DNA from: Thelonectria olida
Lineage: Eukaryota; Ascomycota; Sordariomycetes; Hypocreales; Nectriaceae
Assembly (NCBI GenBank): GCA_020736575.1
Contig: JAGPYM010000004.1
Coordinates: 2,790,001 to 2,854,000, forward strand
Direction: 5' to 3'
DNA: 64,000 nucleotides
Shown here piece after piece: positions 36,319 to 47,215 of the stretch. The translations under genes were made by a program, and so were the position numbers. The notes under the pieces are model-generated. The model did no database searches and had not been told where the DNA came from. It saw only the letters and a program-made list of their open reading frames with translations. Positions within the stretch are counted from its first letter, which is position 1. Each line of letters opens with the position of its first letter.

Positions 36319-37021
36319 TCACATGGAGTACGAATCGCGTCTCCTCCGTGACTTCTTCTCCAAGATGGCAGTCCGCTCCTCTCGCACCGTCACCCAGATC
36401 CAGAACCAGGTCATCATCTCGACAAACATGAAGGTGAAGAAGAGTCGGTTCTTGAGCATGTCGCCGCCCCAGCCTGCGGGTCGGTACGCAGGATTGTGAG
36501 AGCTGGGGTGGTTGAAGTGGCCGCGGGAGTAGTCTTGATAGACGGGCGAGGAGGGGCCGCAGAGGAATGTGTAGAGGACGAAGCCGAGGGAGAGGGTGAA
36601 GCGGAGAGGTGCTGGGAAATATATGTTAGTGTTTTGACGGGAGGAGAGGGGGGGCGAGGGAAGCACAAACCTTGAGTGCCCCAGTGGAAGATTAGACAGA
36701 CTTCATCGGGCATCGAGAGAGATACGAGGTCACTGAAGCCGACCAAGATGAGTACGGCGCCGAGGAAAGCTAGCGGGGCGCTCTGCATGTCAAAGCCTCT
36801 CGCATAGGGCTGCACCGAGACGCCGAGTTAGCAAGTCTGCACTCTCAGGGTGTATCTGATATTGGGAGACGGAGGGAACTGACTATTCCCATGCTCTCGC
36901 CGAGCATAAAGACCAGCGCTTGGTTGTCGAGGGAGCTTGGGTTGGCGAGGAAGAAGTAGGCGAGAGTGACGTGGAAGAGCGACACGGACGTGATGATTGT
37001 CTTTGCTGATATGAGCGGCAT
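36319..37021 (-). CDS. ilm1: Ilm1-family membrane protein
   Basis: Three exons (37021-36884, 36809-36671, 36611-36319) encode 189 residues, with introns of 74 and 59 nt. The joins give MLGESMGI/PYARGFDMQSAP and HWGTQ/APLRFTLSLGF. Four membrane segments are visible: ITSVSLFHVTLAYFFLA, APLAFLGAVLILVGFSDLV, LRFTLSLGFVLYTFL, and RLFFTFMFVEMMTWFWIWV. The C-terminus is basic (KKSRRRRDS). The family is named for yeast Increased Loss of Mitochondrial DNA 1, whose protein is linked to mitochondrial DNA maintenance and ER membranes; its molecular activity is not known. The first donor is GTCAGT, a little unusual but the only one that restores the conserved sequence. Confidence 0.87.
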
Positions 37022-37843
37022 GGCTGCGGCGGGGGCCTCTTCGGGGCTGCGATGGCTGTAGAGAAGGGCGTCGTCGATTTCGGGAGCCGAGATACATTCG
37101 CGTCGGAGAGGAGGAAGTTTGGAGAGCTGCCGGTGTCGCGTGAGGAGTCGACTCGGTTGCGAAAGGAGTGGGGGGGGGGAGTGGTTTAATAGACGTTGCG
37201 TCTACGGAGGAGTTGCCAGCTTGCAGCAAAAACGGAACGAAAAAATAAGAGAAGTAACCAGGTATGCAGACGCTGGTATTCGTAAATAATGAAAAGAATA
37301 TGGGTTATTTTCGGGTTGGTCACACACACACACCTCGTCGCATGTTGGGCCAGGCACGAAATATGACGGTTGAATGTTGGCGAGTGACCCAACCACACGC
37401 GGTACCTCCCGTCGATGCCTGCCTCCAACAATTTACACGTTGCGTCACCCACACGTCGTCACATGCCCGTGCCACACGCCTTATTAATTTTAGTCGCCTT
37501 TTTGTTTCTTTGCGCTTATCGAGTGGCCCTGCAATTTTAAACCATGCTTATCGCGGCTAAAGAGCGAAAGATGTGTGGCTGGTGGTCTGGGGGAATTCGA
37601 GGGAAGGGAAGCTCAAAGTGTGGCGTTGCGGGAGAGCTAGGACAGCTTCAGCCTTCCAATCCTTTGGTGTGAGACAGGTGGGGCACTGGCGTCGGATTCT
37701 AGGACGGCCCTTCGACGACGAGAAGCATTGCGAGCTCGTGCGAATAAACAACAACATGGTCGCATTTCATTTTATTGATCTTTAATTTCATCTTTATTTC
37801 TCTCTGAAACTCTTAGTCGAACTGGCCGATCCAAGTCTTCACT
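37022..37843. other. Divergent promoter region, Ilm1 and GGTase-I beta genes
   Basis: This contains a G-run (about 37171-37180), a short CA-repeat (about 37321-37334) and the two promoters. No open frame is convincing. Confidence 0.5.
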
Positions 37844-39242
37844 ATGGCTACAGACTCACCCGAGGACTCCCCTCGCCTTAACAAAGAACGCCATCTCAAG
37901 TACTGGAAGCGATGCCACTCTAGCTTTCTCCCAACTCCATATACAGCCTCCGACTCCAGCCGGCTCACCTTTGCCTGCTTCACCATTGCAGCTCTAGATC
38001 TGCTCTCGGCGCCGCTAACTCCCGCGGACCGCGTCGCCATCCGCCGCTGGGTCATGAGCTTGCAGCACCCGGACGGCGGATTCTGCGGTAGCTCAACGCA
38101 CACGCTGAGCGGGCAGGATGCGTCCAAGGGAACGGCAAACTTGGCGGCGAGTTTCTTCGCTCTGGTATTGCTGGGTCTCGCGGCTGATGGAGAGGACGGG
38201 GCGAGACATGCGTTTGCCGGGGTGCACCGGACGAAGCTGCTGCGGTGGCTGAAGGCCTTGCAGCGGGAGGATGGAAGCTTTGGACAGAACTTGTGGGATG
38301 GCCAGAGTGTGGGCGGGAGGGACATGCGGCATAGCTATCTGGCGAGCTGCGTTCGATGGATGTTGAGGGGAAACGTCCAAGAGGGCGAAGCGGGATGGGT
38401 GGAGGATGTCAATGTTGAAGAAATGGTTGCCCATATTCGCAGAGGACAGGTTTGTTATGGCTTTACTCCTGTGGACATCGGGGCTGACCATTTTAGACGT
38501 ACGACGGAGGCGTCGCTGAAGCATCGCAACATGAATCTCATGGTATGACATCGAACGGCTCACAATCGATGCCTTCACTAACTCTGTTCAGCTGGCTACG
38601 CATACTGCGCAATTGGAGCACTTTCGCTTCTCGACCGGTCCCAAGATTCTACTACTCCGGTGACAGAGAATGCTTTGCGAGAAGGCGTCCCTAACCGCGA
38701 AGGTCTAATCCAGTTCTTGGCTTCCCGACCGTTTGTGTACCTCTCAGAAAAGGAGGCAGCGGACGAAGTCGACGAGAACTTTATCCAGGGGAGTCTGGGG
38801 GGATCAGAACCAGCTCATGTGGGATTTAATGGACGATGCAATAAAAAGGCCGATACCTGCTATTGCTGGTGGGTTGCTGCGACTTTGACGGTATGCCCGA
38901 TCCCTCATAATTGCTCGAATCTCGCGACTAATACACTTCCAGATGCTCGGAAATTCATCACTGATTGATGCACCGCCCTCACGACGGTACCTCCTCGACA
39001 TCACTCAACATATAGTCGGGGGCTTCTCCAAGGCCGTCGACGGACCGCCAGATTTGTACCACTCATACCTCGGACTCGCTGCACTAGCTACTATGGGCGA
39101 CAGCGATCTGAAGGAGTTTGACGTCGGCCTATGTTGTAGCAAGGAAACGACGCGGAAGATTGAGCTGGCACGAGATGGCTTGTTGGAAGGCATTAAAGGG
39201 GGGAACAAGGGGTGGGCGGGCTTGAGATCTGAGATTTCATGA
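37844..39242 (+). CDS. cdc43: Geranylgeranyltransferase type I beta subunit
   Basis: Four exons (37844-38449, 38497-38542, 38592-38890, 38943-39242) encode 416 residues. The enzyme adds geranylgeranyl to CaaX proteins such as Rho GTPases, together with an alpha subunit. The prenyltransferase repeats (QQ/QW-like) are seen as WVMSLQHPDGGFCGS, WLKALQREDGSFGQN, the exon 1-2 join giving TYDGGVAEA, and GYAYCAIGALSLL. HVGFNGRCNKKADTCYCWW carries the conserved Asp and Cys of the zinc site; DLYHSYLGLAALA carries the zinc-binding His. Exon 2 is only 46 nt. The start MATDSPEDSPRLNKERHLKYWKR matches the usual family N-terminus. Confidence 0.92.
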
Positions 39243-39460
39243 GCTGCATAAGAACGGCATCTCAACGGAAAGAATGCTTCCATATCATGCCAACAAGAAT
39301 ACAGTAAAATGCCTAAGAATAATGCACAATGGCGATCACTCATCATGGCTGAGGAGCTCCGTATATCCGAGCTTCAGCCGATCATGACTTCATTCCCACT
39401 TCGCCGCGTCTCGTCCGGAAATTCCATCCTCAGATCCTTCGATACCCATCGCCATTCACC

Positions 39461-39975
39461 ATGTCCTCCCAAGAGTCAAAATCACCCACCGAGACGAAGA
39501 CCTCCGAGTCTACGTCGGGCTCTTCCTCGGAGACCAATTCGTCTTCAGATGCCAAATCGACCGGTTACACCGATGACAAGCGCCGCAAGTTTGAGAGGTA
39601 TGTCGTCCTCCTTCAATTCAGCAATTTGAAGAGCGCGAGACTGATTCGTGGACGGCGTGTGCAGTAAATCATCGAGCGAGTACTACGATCCATGCCAAGA
39701 AGCCGCGCAGCGAAGCTATAAATGTCTTTTCCGAAACGGCGGCGACAAGTCCATGTGCGGCGAATACTTCCAGTTAGTAGCTCCCGACGGCGGCTGGTAG
39801 GATGGCAGGAGGATATGGATTGAAGCGGCTAACGAGTGGAATAGAGCGTACCGCGATTGCAAACAAGCGTGGGTAAGTATCTACGATTGAGGAGAGAGGT
39901 TGGATGTTATGTGAGAGGGTGGCTAACCGGTGGTAGACTGAGGAGCGCAAGAAGAAGACTGGGTCATGGTTCTGA
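39461..39975 (+). CDS. cox23: Cox23-like twin CX9C protein
   Basis: Four exons (39461-39597, 39665-39772, 39845-39872, 39937-39975) encode 103 residues. Splicing creates two CX9C motifs, CQEAAQRSYKC and CGEYFQAYRDC, which form the coiled-coil-helix-coiled-coil-helix fold. The tail is KQAWTEERKKKTGSWF. Cox23 is an intermembrane-space protein needed for cytochrome c oxidase assembly. The N-terminal 45 residues are Ser/Thr/Glu-rich and low complexity, shorter than in yeast. Exons 3 and 4 are 28 and 39 nt. The gene starts about 220 bp after Cdc43. Confidence 0.88.
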
Positions 39976-40501
39976 GGTCGATTGAGCGAATCGAGACGAA
40001 ATAAGACGAATACCGATTGAAGGCGACGTCCAGCGTCGGAGTGCTACTTTGGAAGCGCATGTATAATGTCAAGACTACTGTACAATAACAAAGACGAATC
40101 AATTAGAGACGGAGATGGAAATATGGATGCCTTCGAGGTGACCCAAGTTGAGCTCAAGCTGGCGCAAACCGCGCAAACCTTACCGGCAACAGCCCTTTAC
40201 CGCTTCGCTTGATAAAACAAACCCCTTTCATACAATCGAAGCAAACCATTATCTGCCCCGATGTTCGTTTGCCCATCTTGGCAGCCCTCACTGCTCAATT
40301 GCGCGCCTTGGCCGTTAATCTTTGCGCGCATCCAACTGTGGCTCACCACCCCCACCAGCCACACCTTACCGCCCCGCCATAGCATTCACCCCACGTCAGC
40401 GCGCTCAGCAAACTGAACCCCTCCAAATATTCATCCGCCGTCTCATTCTAGGTAGCTGTACACCAGGTTTCACAGCTCCGTCCCAAGGCGACTCATACAA
40501 A
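39976..40501. other. Promoter region of the NatB subunit gene
   Basis: 526 bp between two plus-strand genes. An open frame continues upstream of the chosen NatB ATG, but its translation is not protein-like and is taken as leader. Confidence 0.5.
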
Positions 40502-43500
40502 ATGAACCGCCAAAGGCCCAACCTCAAGAACGGCGTCGACTTTCAGCTCCAGACCGCCTTCAACGATGGTAACTGGGCTGTTGTCATCCGCCTGGCCGAC
40601 AAGCGAGCCAAGGCGTTGAACGATCAGTACTACGAGGTCCGTTTTCAACAAGAGACTTGAACGAAATATCCGAAAAGACGGGACCGAAGCTGACGACACA
40701 TTGGGGGAGTTTAGATTTTGAAAATCTGCGCAGAGAGTCAGCTTGATGATCCGACTGCCAAGTTTGCAGCTGTGGCGGCGACGGCCAAGTTCGTCAAGGA
40801 GGGAACCGTGGTCAAGGACGTCGATGCAATTGATCTGCTCGAGTGGGCGTCTCAGGGCTTGACGCACGAGGAGGAGTTTGCCGAGACCCTAGGGCCGTTG
40901 AGGGTGCGTCTTGTCAAGGCGGCACCCAAGGACAAGATTAGCGCTACGCGATGCATGGAGTCGTGTTTGTTGCATTGGGATTTGGTCAGCGCGCAGCAGG
41001 TATGAATGAGATGCTTGTATGGGGACATGTGTGCTAACGGGCGGTAGATTGCGGCGATAATTGATAGATCGTTTCCAGCAGAGCGGTCGTTCTTGTTTTG
41101 GAACATTGCCATTACGCATCACTTGGCGGTATGTCACATATCTGATGGTGATGAATAATTCTGACACAAGGCAGATCAGTCCTCAAGCACCACCAGAAAA
41201 GAAGAAGCTATACGGCATGTTGGCACTTAAGCAGATTCAGCGCGCGGCACAATTAGCAGAGGTATTACCAGGAAACTGGCTCATGAGACCCATCTAATAC
41301 ATAGTTGCAGGCCGATGACACTACTCCTACCCCCAGAAGTATCCAGACCGAAGAGGAGATCCTCCTCCTCTACGAAGTTGTCGAGAAGCACGGGACTGCT
41401 GAAGACTTTAAGAAGATTGTCGATAGTAAAGTTTTCAGCCCGCTTACACAATTCAAACAAGGACGCAAGGAGCTATTCTTAAGAGTTGTCACTAAGCATC
41501 AGCGCGCGAAGAACTGGGAGGCTGTATATGAGCTTTGCCATGGCTGCCTTTCAACAACAGACGAAAACGATCAGCCCAGCCTTATGGCTTCGGATTGGGC
41601 TGTGTGGCGGTATTTCATCGAGGCTGCCACCGAGTTGAAGACGTCTAAACCTGAGTGCGCTGATCCCACGTGTGCCGCTTGGATTCAACTGACTCGGAAT
41701 CAGGGTCGAGTCAACAGTCCACGAGCTTCTCGTCGCGTTTATCAAGCGACCCAACTTACGACCCATTTACAAGCGAGTCATACTCCTTGCCAGCGTATCG
41801 GCCGTTTTCGCTTCAAACGATTTTGATGATGTTGTCGATGGACAGCCCGCGTCGCCGCGACTGATGGAGCTCGCCAACTACATCAGCGACCAAAGGACGA
41901 GTCCTGCTTGCTTTGACGACATCAAGGCCTTTGTTGAGAAGCTCTCTCCATCTGCGATCAAGTACATTGCGTACCATTTCACTCCTAGGTTAGCCCAAGA
42001 AGCGAGAGATGAGGTGGAGACTGGCAGGATACAAACTCTGGCTCTCAAGTTGCAATACTTGGCTGCCACCTGCCCTTCCATGTACGACACTGTGCCTGGC
42101 GCAGAGAAATTGAGGAGATGCAGAGTTTCCGATGAAGAGGTCGACTCGAGCTCTCCTGGACCCTGTTTTGCGACCATCGCTCAATATGCCCTTGCCCTTC
42201 ACAAGTCCCTGTCAGATATTGATCATATCGCTGTCGACGCTGAGATCAACCCCGAACTCGCCGTACTAGTTGCTCTCTGCAACATTCAGACCGCTTTCCC
42301 CCCATCAACTGGCATTCCCAACTCACCTGTTTCACTTGCACCACTCCTTCGCGCCACGACGCTCTTGGAGAATCAGCTCGAATTCACTCCCAAACACGGC
42401 ATCATCTCCCTTCTCCTTGTCCAACTGCACCTTCGTCTTGGCTCAGCTTCCCGCGCACGCGAGATCTGGGAAACGCTCGGCGTTAAACGCACCATCATGG
42501 ACTCTCTTGCACCAATCTTCTACGACCGCCTCTCCACCATCGCTCCATCTCTCATTTCGCCGAATGATACCTGGGGCTGGGAGCTCGTAGACTTGCTGCA
42601 TTCTCACTACTTTGTCTCGCTTAGAATGCGTATGCCCAGACGACTGATTGATGCATTCGAGTCGAACAGTTATGGAAGTATCATTGACATTCCCCAGTAC
42701 ATGGAGGCGCTGCGATGGAGTTGCACCAGGGCGATGAGTCTGGTGGAGGAGAGTCGAACAGAGAGACAACTAGGGCTGTCTTTTGCAGAGGTGCTCCTGG
42801 ATGACCGGTTCAGTATGTCCCCCAATCCGCACGTTGACTCTTGCTGACAGACTGTAATAGCTGAGGTGACCGATGAGACGGAGCTGAAAGATGTCATCGA
42901 CTATGGCTCGTTTCCTATGTGGGATTGCAGTTCTCGCCCAACAGTTTATTCTCGACTCCAAGTTGGGCCAAAACTTACAGTGCGAATATCTCCATGGCCC
43001 TTCACTGCTTTCACTAACAAGTTCCTAGAATCGCCGAGCGCACTTGTCTCTCTTGTCTGAAGCATTCCACGAAGTCCTCTCTTACAAGCCTCCGTCGCAA
43101 TACAAGGCTTCAGCGGCCGCAGCTATCCCAGATCAGACCTTTTTCCTTGAGATGATGACTCGACTCAGCAACTCCTTTGCAAAGTTCCTCAACGGGCCTA
43201 CCTCAGACTTGACGCCGGAAGAAGCCATCTACTTTGATACCATCAGTCTTCTGGCTACCTTGGTTCCTTTTGCCATTGGCATTTCACGATCGGCTCCCAT
43301 TCCTCCGGTGTTGGCCCAAATTGTGGCAGGAGTCACAGCGAGTATCGACACGCTCACGCTTCGTGTCAAGCCAGACACATCGGGAGTTGAGGGCCAATTG
43401 GCTGGTCTGGGCTCGTTGCACGGCGTGGCCATCTTCAGAGACACAGCCGAAGCAACTAAGCAAGCAGCGCACTGGATCATCACATACAATGAGCGACAAA

Positions 43501-43781
43501 AGGAGCGTGATCGATCTGGGAGCACGAGCTTGCCCAAGGAAGTCGTCAACCAGATCAAGGAGCTCCTCGCAGCCGCGGAGGCGGCGCTCAAGGATGGCAA
43601 GGTGTGGATGAGCGAGCTGAAGGACCGGGTGAATGGCAGGGACTTTGACAGGGCTGTTGGACGGTTCATTTTCGCTGGGCAAGACAAGATTCACGATCTT
43701 GTTGGGGACGAGGCCGTGGGCAGGCTGGTGGATTACTGGCATAAAAACATGGAGGGGTGGAAGGAAGTGAAATGGACATAG
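40502..43781 (+). CDS. mdm20: NatB N-terminal acetyltransferase auxiliary subunit (Mdm20/Naa25)
   Basis: Eight exons (40502-40636, 40715-40999, 41048-41128, 41175-41261, 41311-41654, 41704-42812, 42861-42979, 43029-43781) give 970 residues, every join in frame. Mdm20 is the TPR-type scaffold that anchors catalytic Naa20 to ribosomes; NatB acetylates nascent chains beginning Met-Asp/Glu/Asn/Gln. Helical repeats are visible: LQTAFNDGNWAVVIRLADKR near the start, RCMESCLLHWDLVSAQQ, LALKQIQRAAQLAE, FLRVVTKHQRAKNWEAVYEL, LLVQLHLRLGSASRAREIW. The C-terminal 250 residues hold the conserved NatB-specific domain. The exon 5-6 junction (phase 2) restores STVHELLVAFIKR. Start MNRQRPNLKNG. Confidence 0.9.
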
Positions 43782-44347
43782 ACGATGGAGGAGATGTGAC
43801 TTACAGCGTAAAATGGCCTGGATAATGAAGATATCCGATCACAGCGTATCCTCGATGTCTTCCCAAACTGAGTCAGTGGCTTTCGTCCGGGTAGCTGAAG
43901 TTGGCTACACGTCTGTTGAAGTTGAATCAAGGTTGGTTTCGTATTGTTCGTGTTTCGTACTCGAGGCAATATCCAAGGGTCTTATCTAACTCATGCCCCG
44001 TCATGTTGATCTTGGCCGACGCAGTTGGGCGGATGCCGCGGAATCCGTATCGAGTGCCGGGCAGCGGTGCATGAGAGTCCCGACGCGCGGATGCGATGCG
44101 CTAATCTTATGGTTAAATGTAAATCGGACGAGATGGAGCCTGAGTCCAGGTAGAAGCCGGACTTCTTGGCATCTGGTGAATCTCCGGGGTTTGAGATGGA
44201 CGAATGACTGCAAGGTGCTTACGCAGACTCCCTGATGCACGGTTTCTCATATGTCTGTACTTGGCTGCATCGTTAGGCACTATACAACATGGCTAACGTG
44301 TCTCTTTCAGGGTATCGGCCTCTCAAGTGTCAATAGCTACGTGTAAA
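43782..44347. other. Intergenic region between convergent genes
   Basis: 566 bp holding the 3' regions of NatB Mdm20 (+) and the Zn2Cys6 regulator (-). No supported gene. Confidence 0.5.
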
Positions 44348-46610
44348 TCAAATTGCAAAGTTCCTCTCCCCTCGTGCCAAATCTGCCTCCACCAACTTGC
44401 GCATCTCCCCGTTCAACCCCTGCACCGCCCTCGCCAGCGGCGTAAAGTCCCTCTCCTCCTTGGCCATGACCGTGACCCTCTCGGCGACGCTCTCCAACAG
44501 CTCCAAGTCAGCCACCAGCGCCCCCGGGTTCCGTGACCGCACAATGTTGCCCGCCAGACAGCCGTACGGCACAAAGGCCTGGAAGTAGCCGACCATGATG
44601 GACATGGTCTCGAGGACGGGGCAGCGGGCGAGCAGGCGGTGCATCATGCCGAGGAAGTTGCGGGACGCTTGGATGGCGAGGGGCGACTGAGGCACGTCGG
44701 TGTCGGAGACGATGGGGCTGGGCGAGCTGGAGTCGAGGATGTTGAGCTTGCGCAGCATGAAGATGATGGCGATGGAGCCGGTGAGCCAGACGTCGATGAG
44801 CATCCACCAGTCGAAGCTGTTGTCGGTGTCTTCTGCCTGTTGGATCCAATCTTCCTGTGCAATGTCAGCCATGCTCATCCCGTGCAAAAGGCAGTGAGGC
44901 ACTTACAATCTGCCAATCCTGGAATATCTGGTTGATCTGCCCGCACAATGCTTCGACTCTGGACAATATCCTCTCATCCCCATCCTCCTCCTCTTCTTCT
45001 TCTCCCTGTGACCCCTCCTTCTCCAACACCTCAAAAAACTGAATCAAAATCAGCGAGATGCGCGAACTCATCAAAAAGGTCATGGTCGGAATGGCATGCA
45101 TATCCGGTTCTGAGTCGGGCGCCAACCAGGGCAGATTGACGCGCCAGCTACTCATTCCAGCGGCCAACGCAGGCGGTCTGTTGTAGATGAGCCGGAAGAA
45201 GAGGTCGATGCCGATGAGCTCCCAGAAGCCCTTGCGGTCCGAGTCGATCCTGGGCTGGTCTTCGGGGGCGATGGGCGTGTTGTTGTCGTCGCTGTCGAGG
45301 GTGTGCAGGTTGAGAGCCGTGGCATACTCGCAAGCCTGCTTGTAGAGCTTGTAGCTGAGGTCGTAGTCGAAGCACTCTGCTGCTGCGCGGGCCTTTTTAC
45401 GCCCATGAGCACCATACTAGACGAAGGGAATCGAGCGAACGTACCATGAAGATGGCGGCCATAAAGTCCGTCGTGGTGCCGGTGGCTTCTCTTTGCCAGT
45501 TGGGCAGCGCGCGGAGACAGCAGAGATAGATCTTGCGAGCGTGCTTTGAAAGAGGGATGACATTGGCCATGCTCATGTCTGTAGGGAGGGAGCAGCCGTG
45601 GTAGAGAATGCCGTAGTACACGACGAGAATGGCAGCGTCCAAGTGCACGTGTGGCATGTCGATGATGTCGGGAATGATCTTGATGAGCTTTGAGTCTGCG
45701 AGACTGAGAAATGCATCAGTGTGCATGTGAGTGAAGTAGTCTGAAAACTGATGTAAGCACGTCTTCAATACGTAGAGCCGTCCAAGGTCCTACTATTAAT
45801 CCATTCTTTTGCGTTTTCTGTTGGAATATCGACTCCCTCTGTCAATGTTGATTTTGCAATGACTTGCAGCCTCAATCGCTGGACTTGACTGATGGCGTCT
45901 GTGAGAAGGGCCGTGATGTCAAGGTCCGCCAACGCAGTGCCAGGCGAATCCAAGGTTTGAGGCGTAGTGGCTGTTGCGCTCAAGATGCTCGCCGCAGCTG
46001 GAGAGACAGAGCTGCATGTTGTCGAGGTGGCATTCTGTAGGCGAATCTCGTGTGGTTTATCGATGCTGGTCCTCGATAGTGACTTTTTCTTCGAAGCATC
46101 AGAACTCGGATCTGAGTCGGGCTTGGACCTGACATGCTCTTCCACCCTTTGTAGACGCTCAAGGATGGCTGAGATCGGGCTGTTGGAGGAAGCAGATGCT
46201 CTAGGTCACGTCAACATGTCAACATCCCAGCGATTCCGGGGACAACAACGGCATGCATACGTTGTACGAGCTGGAAGTGGTCCCTTGCGGGCTTTTCTCT
46301 TGACTCGTTCGGGATAGATGCATTGCATGCTGTGTATTCTACACCTCTCGCATGTCGGCATGGCCCGACTGCAACGGACCTAGACCATGGACGAGGAAAC
46401 ATCAGCCCGGCATGGGTTCAGTAGCCTCATCGGGACTTGAAGCTGGTGAAGCTGGCTCTATCTAACGCACCTTTTTGATCTTGCACAACTTGCACTATCC
46501 GAGCAACGGTACTGTTAGCCAAGTGTCACGGTTGCTTTGATAGCATCCAAGACTTGACATATCGGAACACATACCGACAGTGCGTTCAACGATGGACCCA
46601 TTTCGGCCAT
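44348..46610 (-). CDS. Zn2Cys6 transcription factor with fungal-specific TF domain
   Basis: A seven-exon model: 46610-46575, 46494-46471, 46379-46261, 46200-45794, 45740-45445, 45392-44907, 44854-44348, about 624 residues. Splicing assembles the zinc cluster from exons 1-3: LS + CKLCKIKK + VRCSRAMPTCERCRIHSMQC, with spacing C2C6C6C2C6. A basic stretch (ERVKRKARKGPLPAR) and a helix likely to be a coiled coil follow. The middle homology region has HVHLDAAILVVYYGILYHG and AAAECFDYDLSYKLYKQA. The exon 5/6 join (AAG acceptor at 45393) is the least certain; the others follow frame and consensus. The gene diverges from the PDR ABC transporter across 605 bp, so regulation of the transporter is a reasonable inference. 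Confidence 0.82.
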
Positions 46611-47215
46611 GTCTGATGTGAAATTCCGGGGTCGAAAAGGTCTAAGGGTAGCCAATATTCCCGGATAGATGCTTCCCCAGAGAAAAAAGGGTACATTCGG
46701 TCTCTTGTCGTCACGGTTGAGTTCTTGTATAGAAACACATCATTTGGCTTCCTTGGTTGTGTCAATAGCGCCGGCGTTCGGGTTTTTGAAGGTCCGAAGT
46801 TCCGGGTGAATGCCTGATACGAAGGTTCAAGAAGTGGAGAATCCGGACTTTTGGAAGTACGTTCTCAAGATGAGGGCTTGGCAAAGTCCGGTCGTGATGC
46901 CTGCAACTTACACGCCTAGTTGTCAGGTTTCGGACTCGGACGTGAGAATGCTAAACATGGACTCCAGTAATTGGTGATGTCGCGGCACTTGGCAGGAACA
47001 AGGTCGGTTACAGTGAAGAGATTAGAATACAACCTGAATACTTAAGCATCGAAATCGCCGTGTAAGTAAGGCCAGTTTCGAAGCAATCAACAACCTGGAA
47101 ACTACCTGACATACTCTCAGATACTCAGTCTCCTTTCCATCTTTGCCAATTTTCGCTCTGCTTCCTCATTTGTTTACGATCCCTTTGCCTTGCTTCCTTC
47201 GACCAAGTTACGGCC
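46611..47215. promoter_or_regulatory. Divergent promoter rich in CGG/TCCGG, regulator and ABC transporter
   Basis: At least ten CGG triplets occur here, with TCCGG at about 46625, 46801, 46842 and 46887, and a direct repeat CGG-N3-CGG at 46931-46939. Zn2Cys6 proteins bind paired CGG triplets, so this is a candidate binding region for the adjacent regulator or another of its kind. Binding itself is inference. Confidence 0.5.

Noticed and set aside
40322..40501. In-frame upstream extension of NatB Mdm20
   Set aside because: The translation is Pro/Ala/Thr-rich and unlike the family N-terminus, which begins at the ATG at 40502.
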